In this document: positions 26,058 to 35,116 of the stretch, in pieces
Layout: every line of letters starts with the position of its first letter
Numbering within the stretch: the first letter of the stretch is position 1
DNA from: 2-12-FULL-35-15 sp964549315
GTDB taxonomy: Bacteria > Bacteroidota > Bacteroidia > 2-12-FULL-35-15
NCBI GenBank assembly: GCA_964549315.1
Contig: CAZJUY010000006.1
Coordinates: 53,168 to 117,167 of the forward strand
Direction: 5' to 3'
DNA: 64,000 nucleotides
The notes under the pieces: model-generated
Databases searched by the model: none
Told to the model about the DNA's origin: nothing
What the model saw: the letters and a program-made list of their open reading frames with translations, nothing else
Made by a program: the position numbers and the translations under genes

Positions 26058-27029
26058 TTAAAGGGTGGAAATAGATTGTGCTTTTTTATTTAGTTGAATA
26101 GGATAAATTACAAAATACCAAATTATAAAAAAGAGAGAACTTCCAATTATTGTTATGCTTAACCAAATAGGCATATTTGAATAGCGTGTAATAAAACTTT
26201 CTAAAAACCCTGCAGCAATAAAAACAGGCACTAGGCCAATAGCAATTTTTACCCCTTGTTTCGCTCCTTTCACAAATGAAACTCCTCTAGAATAAGTTCC
26301 CGGGAAAAGAATGCTATTGCCTAGGGTTAAACCTGCACAACCTGCAATTACAATAGCTGAAATTTCTAATGTTCCGTGTATCCAAATAGATAATATAGAA
26401 TCTAATAATAAGCCTTTTGAATGAAAAAAGTATTGGAATGAACCCAACATTACTGCATTTGAAAATAAAAGATACCCAGTTCCTACCGAAAATAATGCTC
26501 CTAAAATAAAACACAAGAAGGATACATAAATATTATTTACAGTTATTCCTAAAAACATATCTACTTGATTCATGCTTTTATAAACAGCCATTGGATCACC
26601 TTTGTCAATATTTTCCAGTGTCATATTTACATAACTATCACCTAAAATAAGGCGAACAAAACTATCGTCATAGGCGGAAGAAACAATTCCAACAAGCATT
26701 CCAACAATAAAAATGATAAATGAATACAGCAATTGTTTGTGTGAATTTTTAAAAACAAAGGGTAATTCGTATTTCCAAAAATGAGCAATACGTGATTTTT
26801 TTTCTTTCTTGTTTTTATAAATTTCTTGATGAACTCTGGCGGCTACTGCATTTAAATATTGAGTAGTTTTTGATTTTGGATAGTGCGTTTTAGAATAAGA
26901 TAAGTCATCTGTAAGTTGAATAAACAATTCTGCCATTAAATCTGGATTAGATGAGCCTTTTGTCGAAACAAGAGTTTCAAATTCTTGCCATTTATCAGCA
27001 TTTTGTTTTAAAAAAGTTATTTCTTTCAC
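26058..27029 (-). CDS. SpoIIM-family membrane protein
   Basis: A 323-residue membrane protein with a cytoplasmic helical N-terminus (about 90 residues) and five or six spans. The segment NIYVSFLCFILGALFSVGTGYLL and the SIWIHGTLEISAIVIAGCAG stretch are characteristic of the stage II sporulation protein M family, which in non-sporulating bacteria accompanies RDD and MoxR genes. The start is GTG (CAC on the plus strand at 27027-27029), directly preceded in frame by a stop, so no longer form is possible. First gene of the leftward operon and divergent from the RDD gene 54 bp away. Confidence 0.88.
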   Translation of the reverse strand: MKEITFLKQNADKWQEFETLVSTKGSSNPDLMAELFIQLTDDLSYSKTHYPKSKTTQYLNAVAARVHQEIYKNKKEKKSRIAHFWKYELPFVFKNSHKQLLYSFIIFIVGMLVGIVSSAYDDSFVRLILGDSYVNMTLENIDKGDPMAVYKSMNQVDMFLGITVNNIYVSFLCFILGALFSVGTGYLLFSNAVMLGSFQYFFHSKGLLLDSILSIWIHGTLEISAIVIAGCAGLTLGNSILFPGTYSRGVSFVKGAKQGVKIAIGLVPVFIAAGFLESFITRYSNMPIWLSITIIGSSLFFIIWYFVIYPIQLNKKAQSISTL

Positions 27030-27083
27030 TCAAGAAAATAGATTTAATTTGCACTTCTGTAAATTTATATAAATATTTGTTAA

Positions 27084-27800
27084 ATGGATAATATTAAAAT
27101 ACAAACCGCTCAAAATGTTGATATAGAATATGAGGTAGCAAGTGTGGGAGATCGTATTTTGGCAACCTTATTAGATTATCTTTTTTTTACAGCATATATT
27201 TTTATTTGGATGTTTGTCGCAGCATTAACCAAAGGAATTATTTTTGAAAGTATTGCCATTACAGTAATTATTTTCCTCCCCATTTTACTTTATGATTTAG
27301 TATTAGAAGCTTTATTTCAGGGAAAATCATTTGGGAAAATGATTATGAAAATCAAAGTTGTAAAAGTGGATGGAACTCAAGCCACATTTGGTTCTTATCT
27401 AATTCGTTGGCTTATGCGTATTGTTGATATGCGCTTGTTTTCGGGGTTGGTGGCATTAATCACTATTGTGCTAAACGGGAAAGGACAGCGGTTGGGTGAT
27501 TTAGCTGCAGGTACTACTGTAATTAAGTTAAAACAAAAAGTAACATTAAATGATACTATTTTAAACAAAACAAGACCAGATTATACTGTCGTTTTTCCTG
27601 AAGTTTCAAAGCTTTCTGATAATGATGTAGCCATTATAAAAGACGTAATGAAAATGAGTATTCAGAACGATAATTACGAAGCTATTGATAAGTTGGCAAA
27701 AAAAACAAAACAAGCGATGGGTATTACTACAAACCTGCCTCATAAACAGTTTTTAGCCATTGTAGTTCAGGATTATAGCCATTATAGTTTTGACAAATAA
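27084..27800 (+). CDS. RDD-family membrane protein
   Basis: A 238-residue protein. The conserved Arg and Asp of the RDD family appear in VGDRILATLLDYLFF and in LIRWLMRIVDM, and the GQRLGDLAAGTTVI motif follows. Three spans lie in the first 150 residues, then a cytoplasmic helical tail of about 80 residues. RDD proteins are thought to be transporters or membrane adaptors. The RDD, SpoIIM and MoxR arrangement recurs in Bacteroidota and suggests a shared process. It is transcribed away from the rest of the set. Confidence 0.9.
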   Translation: MDNIKIQTAQNVDIEYEVASVGDRILATLLDYLFFTAYIFIWMFVAALTKGIIFESIAITVIIFLPILLYDLVLEALFQGKSFGKMIMKIKVVKVDGTQATFGSYLIRWLMRIVDMRLFSGLVALITIVLNGKGQRLGDLAAGTTVIKLKQKVTLNDTILNKTRPDYTVVFPEVSKLSDNDVAIIKDVMKMSIQNDNYEAIDKLAKKTKQAMGITTNLPHKQFLAIVVQDYSHYSFDK

Positions 27801-27827
27801 TACCTCCAAATAATTTGAACAATTCGT

Positions 27828-27858
27828 TTGCATATTTAAGTAACAAAATGTACTTTTA
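27828..27858 (+). promoter_or_regulatory. Candidate promoter of ABC ATPase gene
   Basis: TTG (27828-27830), then 20 nt, then TACTTTTA (27851-27858), one mismatch from TAnnTTTG. The ATG follows at 27882, giving a leader of about 18 nt. Confidence 0.45.
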
Positions 27859-27881
27859 GCATTCTTTGAAAAACACCAAAA

Positions 27882-29687
27882 ATGGCAAAAGACATTTTAT
27901 TAGAGATAAAAAATTTAGTTACTGAATTTAGAACAGAAGAAGATTCTGTAAAAGCTGTTAACGATATTTCATTTACACTTTCGAAAGGCGAAACAATTGG
28001 TATTGTTGGTGAATCAGGTTCAGGAAAGTCAGTAACATCATTATCCGTAATGCGATTGATTCCCAATCCTCCAGGTAAAATAACAGGAGGAGAAATAATA
28101 TACCATTCTAAAACTCGTGGACCAGTTGATATTGTAAAGCTTTCTGAAAAAGAAATGCGCACATTAAGAGGGAATGAAATAGCAATGATTTTTCAGGAGC
28201 CAATGACTTCATTGAACCCTGTTTACACTTGTGGAGATCAAGTAATGGAAGCAATTTTGCTTCATCAAAAATGCACTAAAAAAGAAGCGAAGGAAAAAAC
28301 AATTGCACTATTCAACGAAGTACAACTACCAAGACCTGAAGCTATTTTTGATAGTTATCCTCATCAAATTTCTGGAGGTCAAAAGCAGCGTGTAATGATT
28401 GCTATGGCAATGAGTTGTAATCCCAATATTTTAATTGCAGATGAACCTACTACTGCATTGGACGTTACTGTACAAGCTACTATTTTAGATTTGATGTTGA
28501 AACTGCAACGCCAGCACGATATGGGAATTATGTTTATTACACATGATTTAGGTGTTATTGCTGAACTTGCCGACAAAGTAGTAGTAATGTACAAAGGAAA
28601 AATTGTTGAACAAGGAAGTGTATTGGATATTTTTTCAAACCCTAAACACCCTTATACAAAAGGACTTTTAGCATGTCGTCCACCATTGAATAAACGTTTG
28701 CATTGGTTGCCAACAGTTTCAGATTTTATGAAAACAAACGACCAAGGCGAAATGACGGAAAGCAACCAAACTGTTGCACAGGTTACAGATAAGTTGGTAG
28801 TTACAGGTCAGGAAAGAGAAGAACAACACAAAAAATTATATGCAAAAGAACCGATTTTGCAAATCAAAAATTTAAAGACTTATTTCCCAATTAATAAATC
28901 TCTGTTTGGAAAAGCAAAAGATTTTGTTCATGCAGTAGATGATGTTTCATTTGATGTATATCCTGGAGAAACACTTGGTTTGGTTGGAGAATCAGGTTGC
29001 GGTAAAACAACATTAGGAAGAACAGTATTGCGTTTGATTGAGCCAACTTCTGGTGATGTAATTTTCTTTGGGAAAAATATTACGAAACTCAAAGCCGAAG
29101 AAATGCGAGAGTTGCGTAAGGATATTCAAATTATTTTTCAAGATCCATATTCTTCATTGAATCCAAGGATTACAATTGGAGAAGCTATTATGGAGCCAAT
29201 GAAAGTACATGGTATTTTAGAAAATGATAAAGCAAGACGTGAACGCGTAATTGAATTATTGCATAGAGTAAATATGACCGAAAGTCATTTCTATCGTTAT
29301 CCGCATGAGTTTTCGGGTGGGCAACGTCAACGAATTTGTATTGCACGAGCACTAGCTTTAAAACCAAAATTTATTATTTGTGATGAATCTGTTTCTGCAT
29401 TGGATGTTTCTGTTCAAGCACAAGTATTGAATTTGTTGAACGAATTAAAAAGAGAATTTGATTTCACCTATATTTTTATTTCTCATGACTTATCTGTTGT
29501 TAAATTTATGAGTGATAGAATGGTGGTAATGAATCAAGGTAAAGTGGTTGAAATGGGTGATGCTGATAGCATCTACAATTCCCCTCAAAGTGAATACACA
29601 CAAAAATTAATCAACGCAATTCCTAAAGGACAATTAGAAGATATAAAAGCTTCTATTGAAAAGAAAAAACAACAGCAAGCAATTTAA
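27882..29687 (+). CDS. Fused two-domain ABC transporter ATPase, oligopeptide/dipeptide type
   Basis: A 601-residue cytoplasmic protein with two complete ABC domains, as in DppD-DppF fusions or GsiA/YejF. Domain 1 has Walker A GESGSGKS (43-50), signature ISGGQKQR and Walker B ILIADEPT, ending with the peptide-importer tail GLLACRPPL. Domain 2 has Walker A GESGCGKT, signature FSGGQRQR and FIICDESVSALD. It would power import of peptides or similar solutes, but no permease or binding protein is encoded next to it, so the partner subunits must lie elsewhere. The next gene starts 10 bp after its stop. Confidence 0.93.
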   Translation: MAKDILLEIKNLVTEFRTEEDSVKAVNDISFTLSKGETIGIVGESGSGKSVTSLSVMRLIPNPPGKITGGEIIYHSKTRGPVDIVKLSEKEMRTLRGNEIAMIFQEPMTSLNPVYTCGDQVMEAILLHQKCTKKEAKEKTIALFNEVQLPRPEAIFDSYPHQISGGQKQRVMIAMAMSCNPNILIADEPTTALDVTVQATILDLMLKLQRQHDMGIMFITHDLGVIAELADKVVVMYKGKIVEQGSVLDIFSNPKHPYTKGLLACRPPLNKRLHWLPTVSDFMKTNDQGEMTESNQTVAQVTDKLVVTGQEREEQHKKLYAKEPILQIKNLKTYFPINKSLFGKAKDFVHAVDDVSFDVYPGETLGLVGESGCGKTTLGRTVLRLIEPTSGDVIFFGKNITKLKAEEMRELRKDIQIIFQDPYSSLNPRITIGEAIMEPMKVHGILENDKARRERVIELLHRVNMTESHFYRYPHEFSGGQRQRICIARALALKPKFIICDESVSALDVSVQAQVLNLLNELKREFDFTYIFISHDLSVVKFMSDRMVVMNQGKVVEMGDADSIYNSPQSEYTQKLINAIPKGQLEDIKASIEKKKQQQAI

Positions 29688-29697
29688 TAATTCAGTA

Positions 29698-31743
29698 ATG
29701 CAAAGTAGGAGAAGAATCAACATAGCATTGCTAGTATTATTGTTGGCTGCTGTTGTAGGTTTGATTGTTGTTGAAAAAAATAAAAAGACAGAGAAACTTT
29801 CTGTCTCTTCGAATATTACTTTCCAAGATTCAACATATTACTCTGAATTATATGCCGAGTTTTTTAATTTCGAAAATATTGATTTAGGTATAACTGCTTC
29901 TAAAAAGACTTATTCTGGAACGCAAAGCACTATGCTTACTCCTGAAATTGAGTTTGGTTTTGGAATTACTAAATCTATTACCCAACTATCGGTATTAAAA
30001 AATACAGAACAAGTTATCATTGATTTTATGTGCATGTCTCCAATTGTAGATAGTAGCGTTCATTATGTTTTGTCTGTGAGTAATGCTAAAAACGAATCCG
30101 TTTTTTGGGATGGAAAACCAATTAAAATTGAAAAAGCAAATACTTGGATAAAAAGTCAAATTAAATTTAGCATTAGTCCAGAATTGCTTATTCCTGAAAA
30201 TACATTTCAATTTTATTTATGGAATAGAGATAAAAAGGAATTATACGTTGATGATTTAAATTTCACACTGTATGGAAAAGTGATATATAAAGAGGAAAAA
30301 TCAACACAAATTTCGTCTAATTATTTTTTTGATTTTGAAACAAATGATGGTTTGTCGGGCACAGATAATTTAAAAGCTTGTACTTCTCATTCAGGTAAAA
30401 TAGCTTGCGATTTGAGTGAAGGACAAGAGTTTGGTGTTTCAGTTATAAAAACAGTAAAAGAAATAAGTGATGCGCCTTTAACAAAAATAAGTGCTAGTGT
30501 TTGGTTTTACTCATTAGAAGAAAATACAAATACGCACCTTACGGCTTCAGTAGTAAACGATAAAAATGAAACAGTGTTTTGGGGAGGAAAAGGAACGGAT
30601 ACTGGAAAATTTCCTAAGAATCAATGGACAAAATTGAATGTTTCGTTTGCTTTGCCTAGCGATAAAATCTCTATGAATGATGTGGTTCAAGTAAATATTT
30701 GGAATAAAGGAAAAAATAAAATTATTGTTGATGATTTAGAAATTATTTATGGCGATCAGCCAGAAAGAAAAGGGAAACCAAATGTTATAGACCCATCAGC
30801 ATTTACAGGGAGCAGTTTTGTTCCTGAAAAAAACAAGCCTCCTTTTCAAATTTTGTATTTGAATAAACAGATTGTTGATATTGATGTTTTGAAAAATTAT
30901 AATTCAAATGACCAGTTTTTTTCTGGTGATTTTGTTAAAGACAAAAATAATTTGGATGAATTACTTAGTATAAAAAACAATAAAGCTGAATTGTTGAAAT
31001 TCAATACTGAACAAAAACAATTTATGAGCGTTTGGAAAAGCAGTTCTGATAATGATTTGACTTCAACAGAAATATGGAATTCCAATAATTATATTTTTTC
31101 TGCAGATTTTAATGGCGATGAGAAAACAGATTTATTGACGATAGATAAGACTTCAGGGGAAACCAAACTTTATAATTTTGAAACAAATAAATTTATTTTA
31201 AAAAATACGTTAAAAGGCATAGACAAAAAGCATTTAAAATATTTGAACAATATGAATGTTGTTTCCAACTTTAATATAAATAAACTGCCTGCTTTAGTTT
31301 ATTTCACTGAAAAAAATATGGTATTACTTCAGTTGAAGGCTGACAAATTGGAAGAAAATCAAACAAACTTAACTGGAGACTTTATGATTTTTAAAACTGC
31401 AGATAAACTATTTTCTATAGTTTCTTCTTCTCAAAAAAACACTTTATTAAGATTGAATACAGAATGGCGATTTGATTTACAGCTAATTGAAAAAAACAGT
31501 TCAGAAATTAGCATTAAAAATGTTTTAGATTTTAAAGGATATGCTAATGACTACAATCCTAAATATTACGAATACACAAAAATTATAATAGGAAGATTTA
31601 TGGATAAAAATAGTTCTTCTGTTTTGGTTGTTTCCTGCAATTGTAAAGACGATAAGTTTGATGGTGTGCTTTGTAATGAAATTGAAAATTTAAAAGAATT
31701 ACCCAATTCAATTAATATTTATTCAGTAGATGATGTTAAATAG
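29698..31743 (+). CDS. Membrane-anchored protein with two beta-sandwich domains and VCBS/FG-GAP-like repeats
   Basis: A 681-residue protein with an N-terminal anchor (INIALLVLLLAAVVGLIVVE), so mostly periplasmic. Two similar beta-sandwich-like domains follow (about 20-170 and 185-340), each ending in a W-N-x-x-K-x-x-x-V-D-D-L core (FYLWNRDKKELYVDDL, VNIWNKGKNKIIVDDL). The rest has FG-GAP/VCBS-like blades, one with a calcium-loop pattern at residues 470-478 (DFNGDEKTD). The same sandwich domain ends the GT-C proteins downstream, so this may be a glycan-binding partner. The ATG at 29698 is chosen over 29656, which would lie inside the ABC gene. No exact family was recognised. Confidence 0.72.
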   Translation: MQSRRRINIALLVLLLAAVVGLIVVEKNKKTEKLSVSSNITFQDSTYYSELYAEFFNFENIDLGITASKKTYSGTQSTMLTPEIEFGFGITKSITQLSVLKNTEQVIIDFMCMSPIVDSSVHYVLSVSNAKNESVFWDGKPIKIEKANTWIKSQIKFSISPELLIPENTFQFYLWNRDKKELYVDDLNFTLYGKVIYKEEKSTQISSNYFFDFETNDGLSGTDNLKACTSHSGKIACDLSEGQEFGVSVIKTVKEISDAPLTKISASVWFYSLEENTNTHLTASVVNDKNETVFWGGKGTDTGKFPKNQWTKLNVSFALPSDKISMNDVVQVNIWNKGKNKIIVDDLEIIYGDQPERKGKPNVIDPSAFTGSSFVPEKNKPPFQILYLNKQIVDIDVLKNYNSNDQFFSGDFVKDKNNLDELLSIKNNKAELLKFNTEQKQFMSVWKSSSDNDLTSTEIWNSNNYIFSADFNGDEKTDLLTIDKTSGETKLYNFETNKFILKNTLKGIDKKHLKYLNNMNVVSNFNINKLPALVYFTEKNMVLLQLKADKLEENQTNLTGDFMIFKTADKLFSIVSSSQKNTLLRLNTEWRFDLQLIEKNSSEISIKNVLDFKGYANDYNPKYYEYTKIIIGRFMDKNSSSVLVVSCNCKDDKFDGVLCNEIENLKELPNSINIYSVDDVK

Positions 31744-33676
31744 ATTGTTTAATAAAGTAAAAAGGGAAGCAAGTATGCTATTACTTATAGTAATTGTATT
31801 GGCATCTTGTAATTCTGATAATAAAGACAAACAATCATTTTCTTGTGAGGATTTTTCTGTTCAAAATTTTAACCCAATTGTAAACTATCAATCAGATAGC
31901 AGTAACAATAAAACTATTTATATTGACTATAACAATGCGTTGGATGGTTTTGTAATCCCTTCTGTAAATCAAACGGAGGATGGACAATTTGAGTTTGAAT
32001 TTGAAATAAAAAATAAGAGCAAAAAAGCACAAAAATTTTATTACAAAATATATTATCAAAACGAAAGCTATAAATTTTTAGAATATGATTCTTTGGCGAA
32101 AGCTCCAAATCCATTGGCCGAAGAAAATTTCTATGGAAGCTGGGAAGTTGCAGATGTTATTTTTAGAGAAACTGCCTCTATTCCTTCTACTGAAGATTTT
32201 ATTAAAATAAAAGACAAATTTCGTATTGTAGGGAACCCTAGAAATGAGTTGAGGTACTTTAATGAAAATGTGAACGACAGGTGGAAACGAAACCCAAGAG
32301 TAGGGAAGTATAAATTTATGTTGGTAGTTTGTACCGTAGAGGATTTGAAACTTATTCCTAATGAAATCAAAAATATTTGTATTAAAGAAAAAGAACATTT
32401 TATAAATCCATTTTATTATTATAATTATGGTGAAGGCAAGTCACTAAAACAATCTATTGTATATAATGCTTCTCAAGATTTAAATGTAATTGCGAAACCT
32501 AATTTGGGTGTAGGAATTTACATTAATGATATGATTTTTAAGGGAAATAATTATGATAGATCATACTTCTGCAAAACATGTGGGCAAGACAGCAATATCT
32601 ACAAAAATTCTGCTATTCAACAATTTATAAATTATGTGGATGCATCCACTAAAATGGAAAATATTCCGGTGATTGCCGATATTTTAAAAGACAACTATTC
32701 AAATATGGATTATAATTGGAACAAAAATTTTTATAAAAAAGAAGAATTGATTCCTACTTTAATTCAAACATCTAAGCATCCTTGCCAAACCGTTTTTTCT
32801 GATGAAAAAGAAAATAAAATTGTGATTAAAAATCCTGCTACAAAATATGGCGAATGGAAAAAAGAAAGTGTAGGAATTATTACACGTCACGGTTTTACTT
32901 ATGGTAAGTACAGAGTAAAAGTAAAGCTTACGGAATTACTAAATAAAAATGGAGTATGGAATGGTTTAACAAATGCAATTTGGTTAATTACACAAGGTGG
33001 TGGTGAATGGAATTACAGAAGAAATTGCAACAAAGAAGGTTATATGGCTAGTTACTGGGGAGGAAGGGATGATAAACGTGTTCCAGCAGTGGATTATTCT
33101 GAAATAGATTTTGAAATATTAAAAACACCGCCTTATTGCCCTGACAATGCTTTTCCTCCAGTATTTAAAAATTCAAAAGACAATAATAAAAATATAAATA
33201 GTTGGAATGTATCCATGCCTACTGATATTACTGACAATAAAAATAATATTACAGTAGCTTGTACCAATTGGGACATGGCTTGTTGGGAACCCAAAAACTT
33301 TGGAGTAGGTTGTAACGAATTAAAACACAAAGAACAAACATATTATACTCATCGTTGGGATCATTGGTACAGAGCCCTAACCGAAAAGAAAGAAGAGAAT
33401 GATGATGAGCTTTTTGCAGGTGAATTTTATTATTTTGAAATAGATTGGCGCCCAACCGAAATTATTTGGCGTATAGGACCAAGTCCTGATAAAATGCGTG
33501 AGGTAGGTTATATGAATGAAACAGTAACTTCCATACCAAATAACCAAATGCTTTTAATAATAACACAAGAATACCATAATACCAAGTGGTGGCCTGGCGC
33601 ACCTTACTCACAAGATAATTTGCCATTCCCTTTGAATGATATTAAGGGTGAGATTTATGAGTTGGTGATTGAGTAA
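31730..33676 (+). CDS. Lipoprotein with C-terminal GH16-like beta-glucanase domain
   Basis: A 648-residue protein. The lipobox is LASC in IVIVLASCNSD, so it is membrane-anchored. About 350 residues of unrecognised, partly beta-rich sequence lead to a concanavalin-A-like fold of glycoside hydrolase family 16: TRHGFTYGKYRVKVKL, then the catalytic ExDxE motif E458-I-D460-F-E462, then YFEIDWRPTEIIWRIGPSPD. GH16 enzymes cut or transglycosylate beta-1,3/1,4-glucans and galactans. A CKTCG segment and several other cysteines lie in the N-terminal part. The start overlaps the preceding gene by 14 bp, implying coupling. Substrate unknown; non-catalytic GH16-fold lectins also exist, but the motif is intact here. 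Confidence 0.78.
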   Translation: MMLNRLFNKVKREASMLLLIVIVLASCNSDNKDKQSFSCEDFSVQNFNPIVNYQSDSSNNKTIYIDYNNALDGFVIPSVNQTEDGQFEFEFEIKNKSKKAQKFYYKIYYQNESYKFLEYDSLAKAPNPLAEENFYGSWEVADVIFRETASIPSTEDFIKIKDKFRIVGNPRNELRYFNENVNDRWKRNPRVGKYKFMLVVCTVEDLKLIPNEIKNICIKEKEHFINPFYYYNYGEGKSLKQSIVYNASQDLNVIAKPNLGVGIYINDMIFKGNNYDRSYFCKTCGQDSNIYKNSAIQQFINYVDASTKMENIPVIADILKDNYSNMDYNWNKNFYKKEELIPTLIQTSKHPCQTVFSDEKENKIVIKNPATKYGEWKKESVGIITRHGFTYGKYRVKVKLTELLNKNGVWNGLTNAIWLITQGGGEWNYRRNCNKEGYMASYWGGRDDKRVPAVDYSEIDFEILKTPPYCPDNAFPPVFKNSKDNNKNINSWNVSMPTDITDNKNNITVACTNWDMACWEPKNFGVGCNELKHKEQTYYTHRWDHWYRALTEKKEENDDELFAGEFYYFEIDWRPTEIIWRIGPSPDKMREVGYMNETVTSIPNNQMLLIITQEYHNTKWWPGAPYSQDNLPFPLNDIKGEIYELVIE

Positions 33677-33690
33677 AAAAATTATATTTG
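33662..33690 (+). promoter_or_regulatory. Promoter of GT2 gene (TTG-N18-TATATTTG)
   Basis: TTG at 33662-33664, 18 nt spacer, TATATTTG at 33683-33690, ATG at 33710. The -33 element lies in the last codons of the GH16-like gene. The match to the Bacteroidota consensus is almost exact. Confidence 0.72.
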
Positions 33691-33709
33691 TATAGTAAAT
33701 TTTAGAGCG

Positions 33710-34444
33710 ATGTTTTATTATAAAAAATGGGCCATTGTAGTACCAATGGCAAACGAAGAAGAAGATTTTAAACCATTTATAGAAATGGTGAATTTTGTGA
33801 TTAATGAACTAAACCCAGGTAATGTTTATTTTATAATCGACAAAGCATCTAAGGATAGAACATTGGAGTTGTGTCAGGAATTATCAGCAAAAGACCCGCG
33901 TTATGTAACAGTTTGGGCGCCCGATAATAAAAATGTGGTAGATGCTTATGTTAAAGGATTACGTGTTGCTTATGAAGCAGGACACGAGATTATTATTGAA
34001 ATGGATGCAGGCTTATCGCATGACCCAAGAGCAATACCAATGTTTTTACGAGTATTGAACGAAGGAAATGAATGTGCATTTGGAAGTAGATTTATTAATG
34101 GTGGTTCTATGGGCGATTCTCCTTTTAAACGCAGAATGCTTTCTAAAACGGGGACAGTATTAGCAAATATGCTTTTAGGAACAAAATTAAAAGACATGAC
34201 ATCTGGGTACCAAGGTTTTCATAGAGATGTAGTAGAAAAGATTATTAATCATGATTTTAAATCCAAAGCACATTTTTATCAAACAGAGTTAAGGTATTTA
34301 TTACGTAAACGAAGAATGTTTGAAGTGCCAATTCATTATCAAGCACCATCTCCTCGTGTATCAAAAAATGCAATAAAAAATGCATATCAAACATTGTTTT
34401 ATTATTTCTTTCAACGATTGATAGGAAATAAACCAACATTGTAG
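33710..34444 (+). CDS. GT2 glycosyltransferase, polyprenyl-phosphate sugar synthase-like
   Basis: A 244-residue GT-A enzyme. WAIVVPMANEEEDFKPF opens the nucleotide-sugar fold, IIDKASKDRTLELC contains the second loop and EIIIEMDAGLSHDP holds the metal-binding acidic residues, followed by CAFGSRFINGG and DMTSGYQGFHRDVV. It resembles dolichyl-phosphate mannose synthase-like proteins without C-terminal spans. Such enzymes load a sugar on undecaprenyl phosphate for use by GT-C transferases, several of which are encoded within 10 kb. It has its own promoter overlapping the GH16-like gene. Sugar not determined. Confidence 0.87.
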   Translation: MFYYKKWAIVVPMANEEEDFKPFIEMVNFVINELNPGNVYFIIDKASKDRTLELCQELSAKDPRYVTVWAPDNKNVVDAYVKGLRVAYEAGHEIIIEMDAGLSHDPRAIPMFLRVLNEGNECAFGSRFINGGSMGDSPFKRRMLSKTGTVLANMLLGTKLKDMTSGYQGFHRDVVEKIINHDFKSKAHFYQTELRYLLRKRRMFEVPIHYQAPSPRVSKNAIKNAYQTLFYYFFQRLIGNKPTL

Positions 34445-34449
34445 CACCT

Positions 34450-34529
34450 TGTCTTTTCGAACGAAACGTAGTGTAGAGAGAAAAGAAATCTTACAAATAA
34501 TGAGATTCCTCTCTGCGGTCGGAATGACA
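34450..34529. repeat. Palindromic repeat unit 1
   Basis: First of five related units. Outer arms TGTCTTTTCGA and TCGGAATGACA are imperfect inverted repeats; the inner arms around AGAAATCT and AGATTCCT are also imperfect. It starts a few bases after the GT2 stop codon. Confidence 0.85.
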
Positions 34530-34538
34530 CATAAAAAC

Positions 34539-34613
34539 TGTCATTTCGAACGGAATGAAATGAAGTGAGAAATCTTACAAATAATGAGATTTCTCCTTAC
34601 AGTCGAAATGACA
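34539..34613. repeat. Palindromic repeat unit 2
   Basis: The best-preserved unit. Outer arms TGTCATTTCGA/TCGAAATGACA (11 bp, perfect), inner arms GAGAAATCT/AGATTTCTC (9 bp, perfect) and a loop of about 11 nt. A purine-rich asymmetric spacer lies between the left arms, so the orientation is readable. Confidence 0.9.
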
Positions 34614-34622
34614 AATAGGAAT

Positions 34623-35022
34623 TGTCATTTCGAACGGAATAGAATGGAGTGAGAAATCTCTTAAAGTAGACTTTTATTAAAATGAACTACAATTATTTTA
34701 TTTATATACTTACAAATAAGAATAAAACCGTACTATATATTGGAGTTACAAACAATTTGGAAAGAAGACTTTTAGGACACTCAAATATTTTCAAAAATAA
34801 GTTTAAATTTACGACTCGTTATAATTGTGTCCATTTGATTTATTATGAGAGGTTTTCAGATATTAATCAAGCAATAAAACGAGAAACAGAAATTAAAAAG
34901 TGGAGAAGGGAAAAGAAAGAAAATTTAATTAAATCAGTCAACCCTAAATGGGAATTTCTGAATGATGAAATTAAAGAACGTTTTTTTGAATGATGGGGTT
35001 TCTTCTCGCAATCAGAATGACA
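34623..35022 (+). mobile_element. Repeat unit 3 carrying a GIY-YIG nuclease gene in its loop
   Basis: The left half of the palindrome (34623-34664; TGTCATTTCGA then GAGAAATCT) and the right half (about 34989-35022; GGTTTCTTC then TCAGAATGACA) are separated by the GIY-YIG gene at 34682-34993. The position where other units have a short loop with AATGA is where the nuclease stop codon lies, so the gene exactly replaces the loop. Two complete units lie to the left and two to the right. It looks like a repeat family carrying its own nuclease, analogous to REP/RAYT elements but with a different enzyme. Mobility is inferred, not shown. Confidence 0.7.
34682..34993 (+). CDS. GIY-YIG endonuclease
   Basis: A 103-residue single-domain nuclease of the UvrC/YhbQ-like GIY-YIG group. 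The two-strand motif is YFIYILTN with LYIGVTNNLERRLLGH; the catalytic Arg is in ERRL, and the metal-binding Glu is in IKRETEIKKWRREKKENLI. The C-terminal NPKWEFLND is typical. All catalytic positions appear intact and the length is full for the family. It is embedded in a palindromic repeat whose other copies flank it, and its stop codon falls inside the repeat. Likely substrate: the repeat DNA itself, by analogy; this is an inference. Confidence 0.92.
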   Translation: MNYNYFIYILTNKNKTVLYIGVTNNLERRLLGHSNIFKNKFKFTTRYNCVHLIYYERFSDINQAIKRETEIKKWRREKKENLIKSVNPKWEFLNDEIKERFFE

Positions 35023-35032
35023 AACACGAAGC

Positions 35033-35107
35033 TGTCATTTCGAGTGAAGTGAAGCGAAACGAGAAATCTTTTAAATAATGAGATTTCTCCCTATGGGCGG
35101 AATGACA
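35033..35107. repeat. Palindromic repeat unit 4
   Basis: Outer arms TGTCATTTCGA and GCGGAATGACA; inner arms GAGAAATCT/AGATTTCTC are perfect. The loop contains AATAATG, as in unit 2. Confidence 0.88.
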
Positions 35108-35116
35108 AATAGGGGA

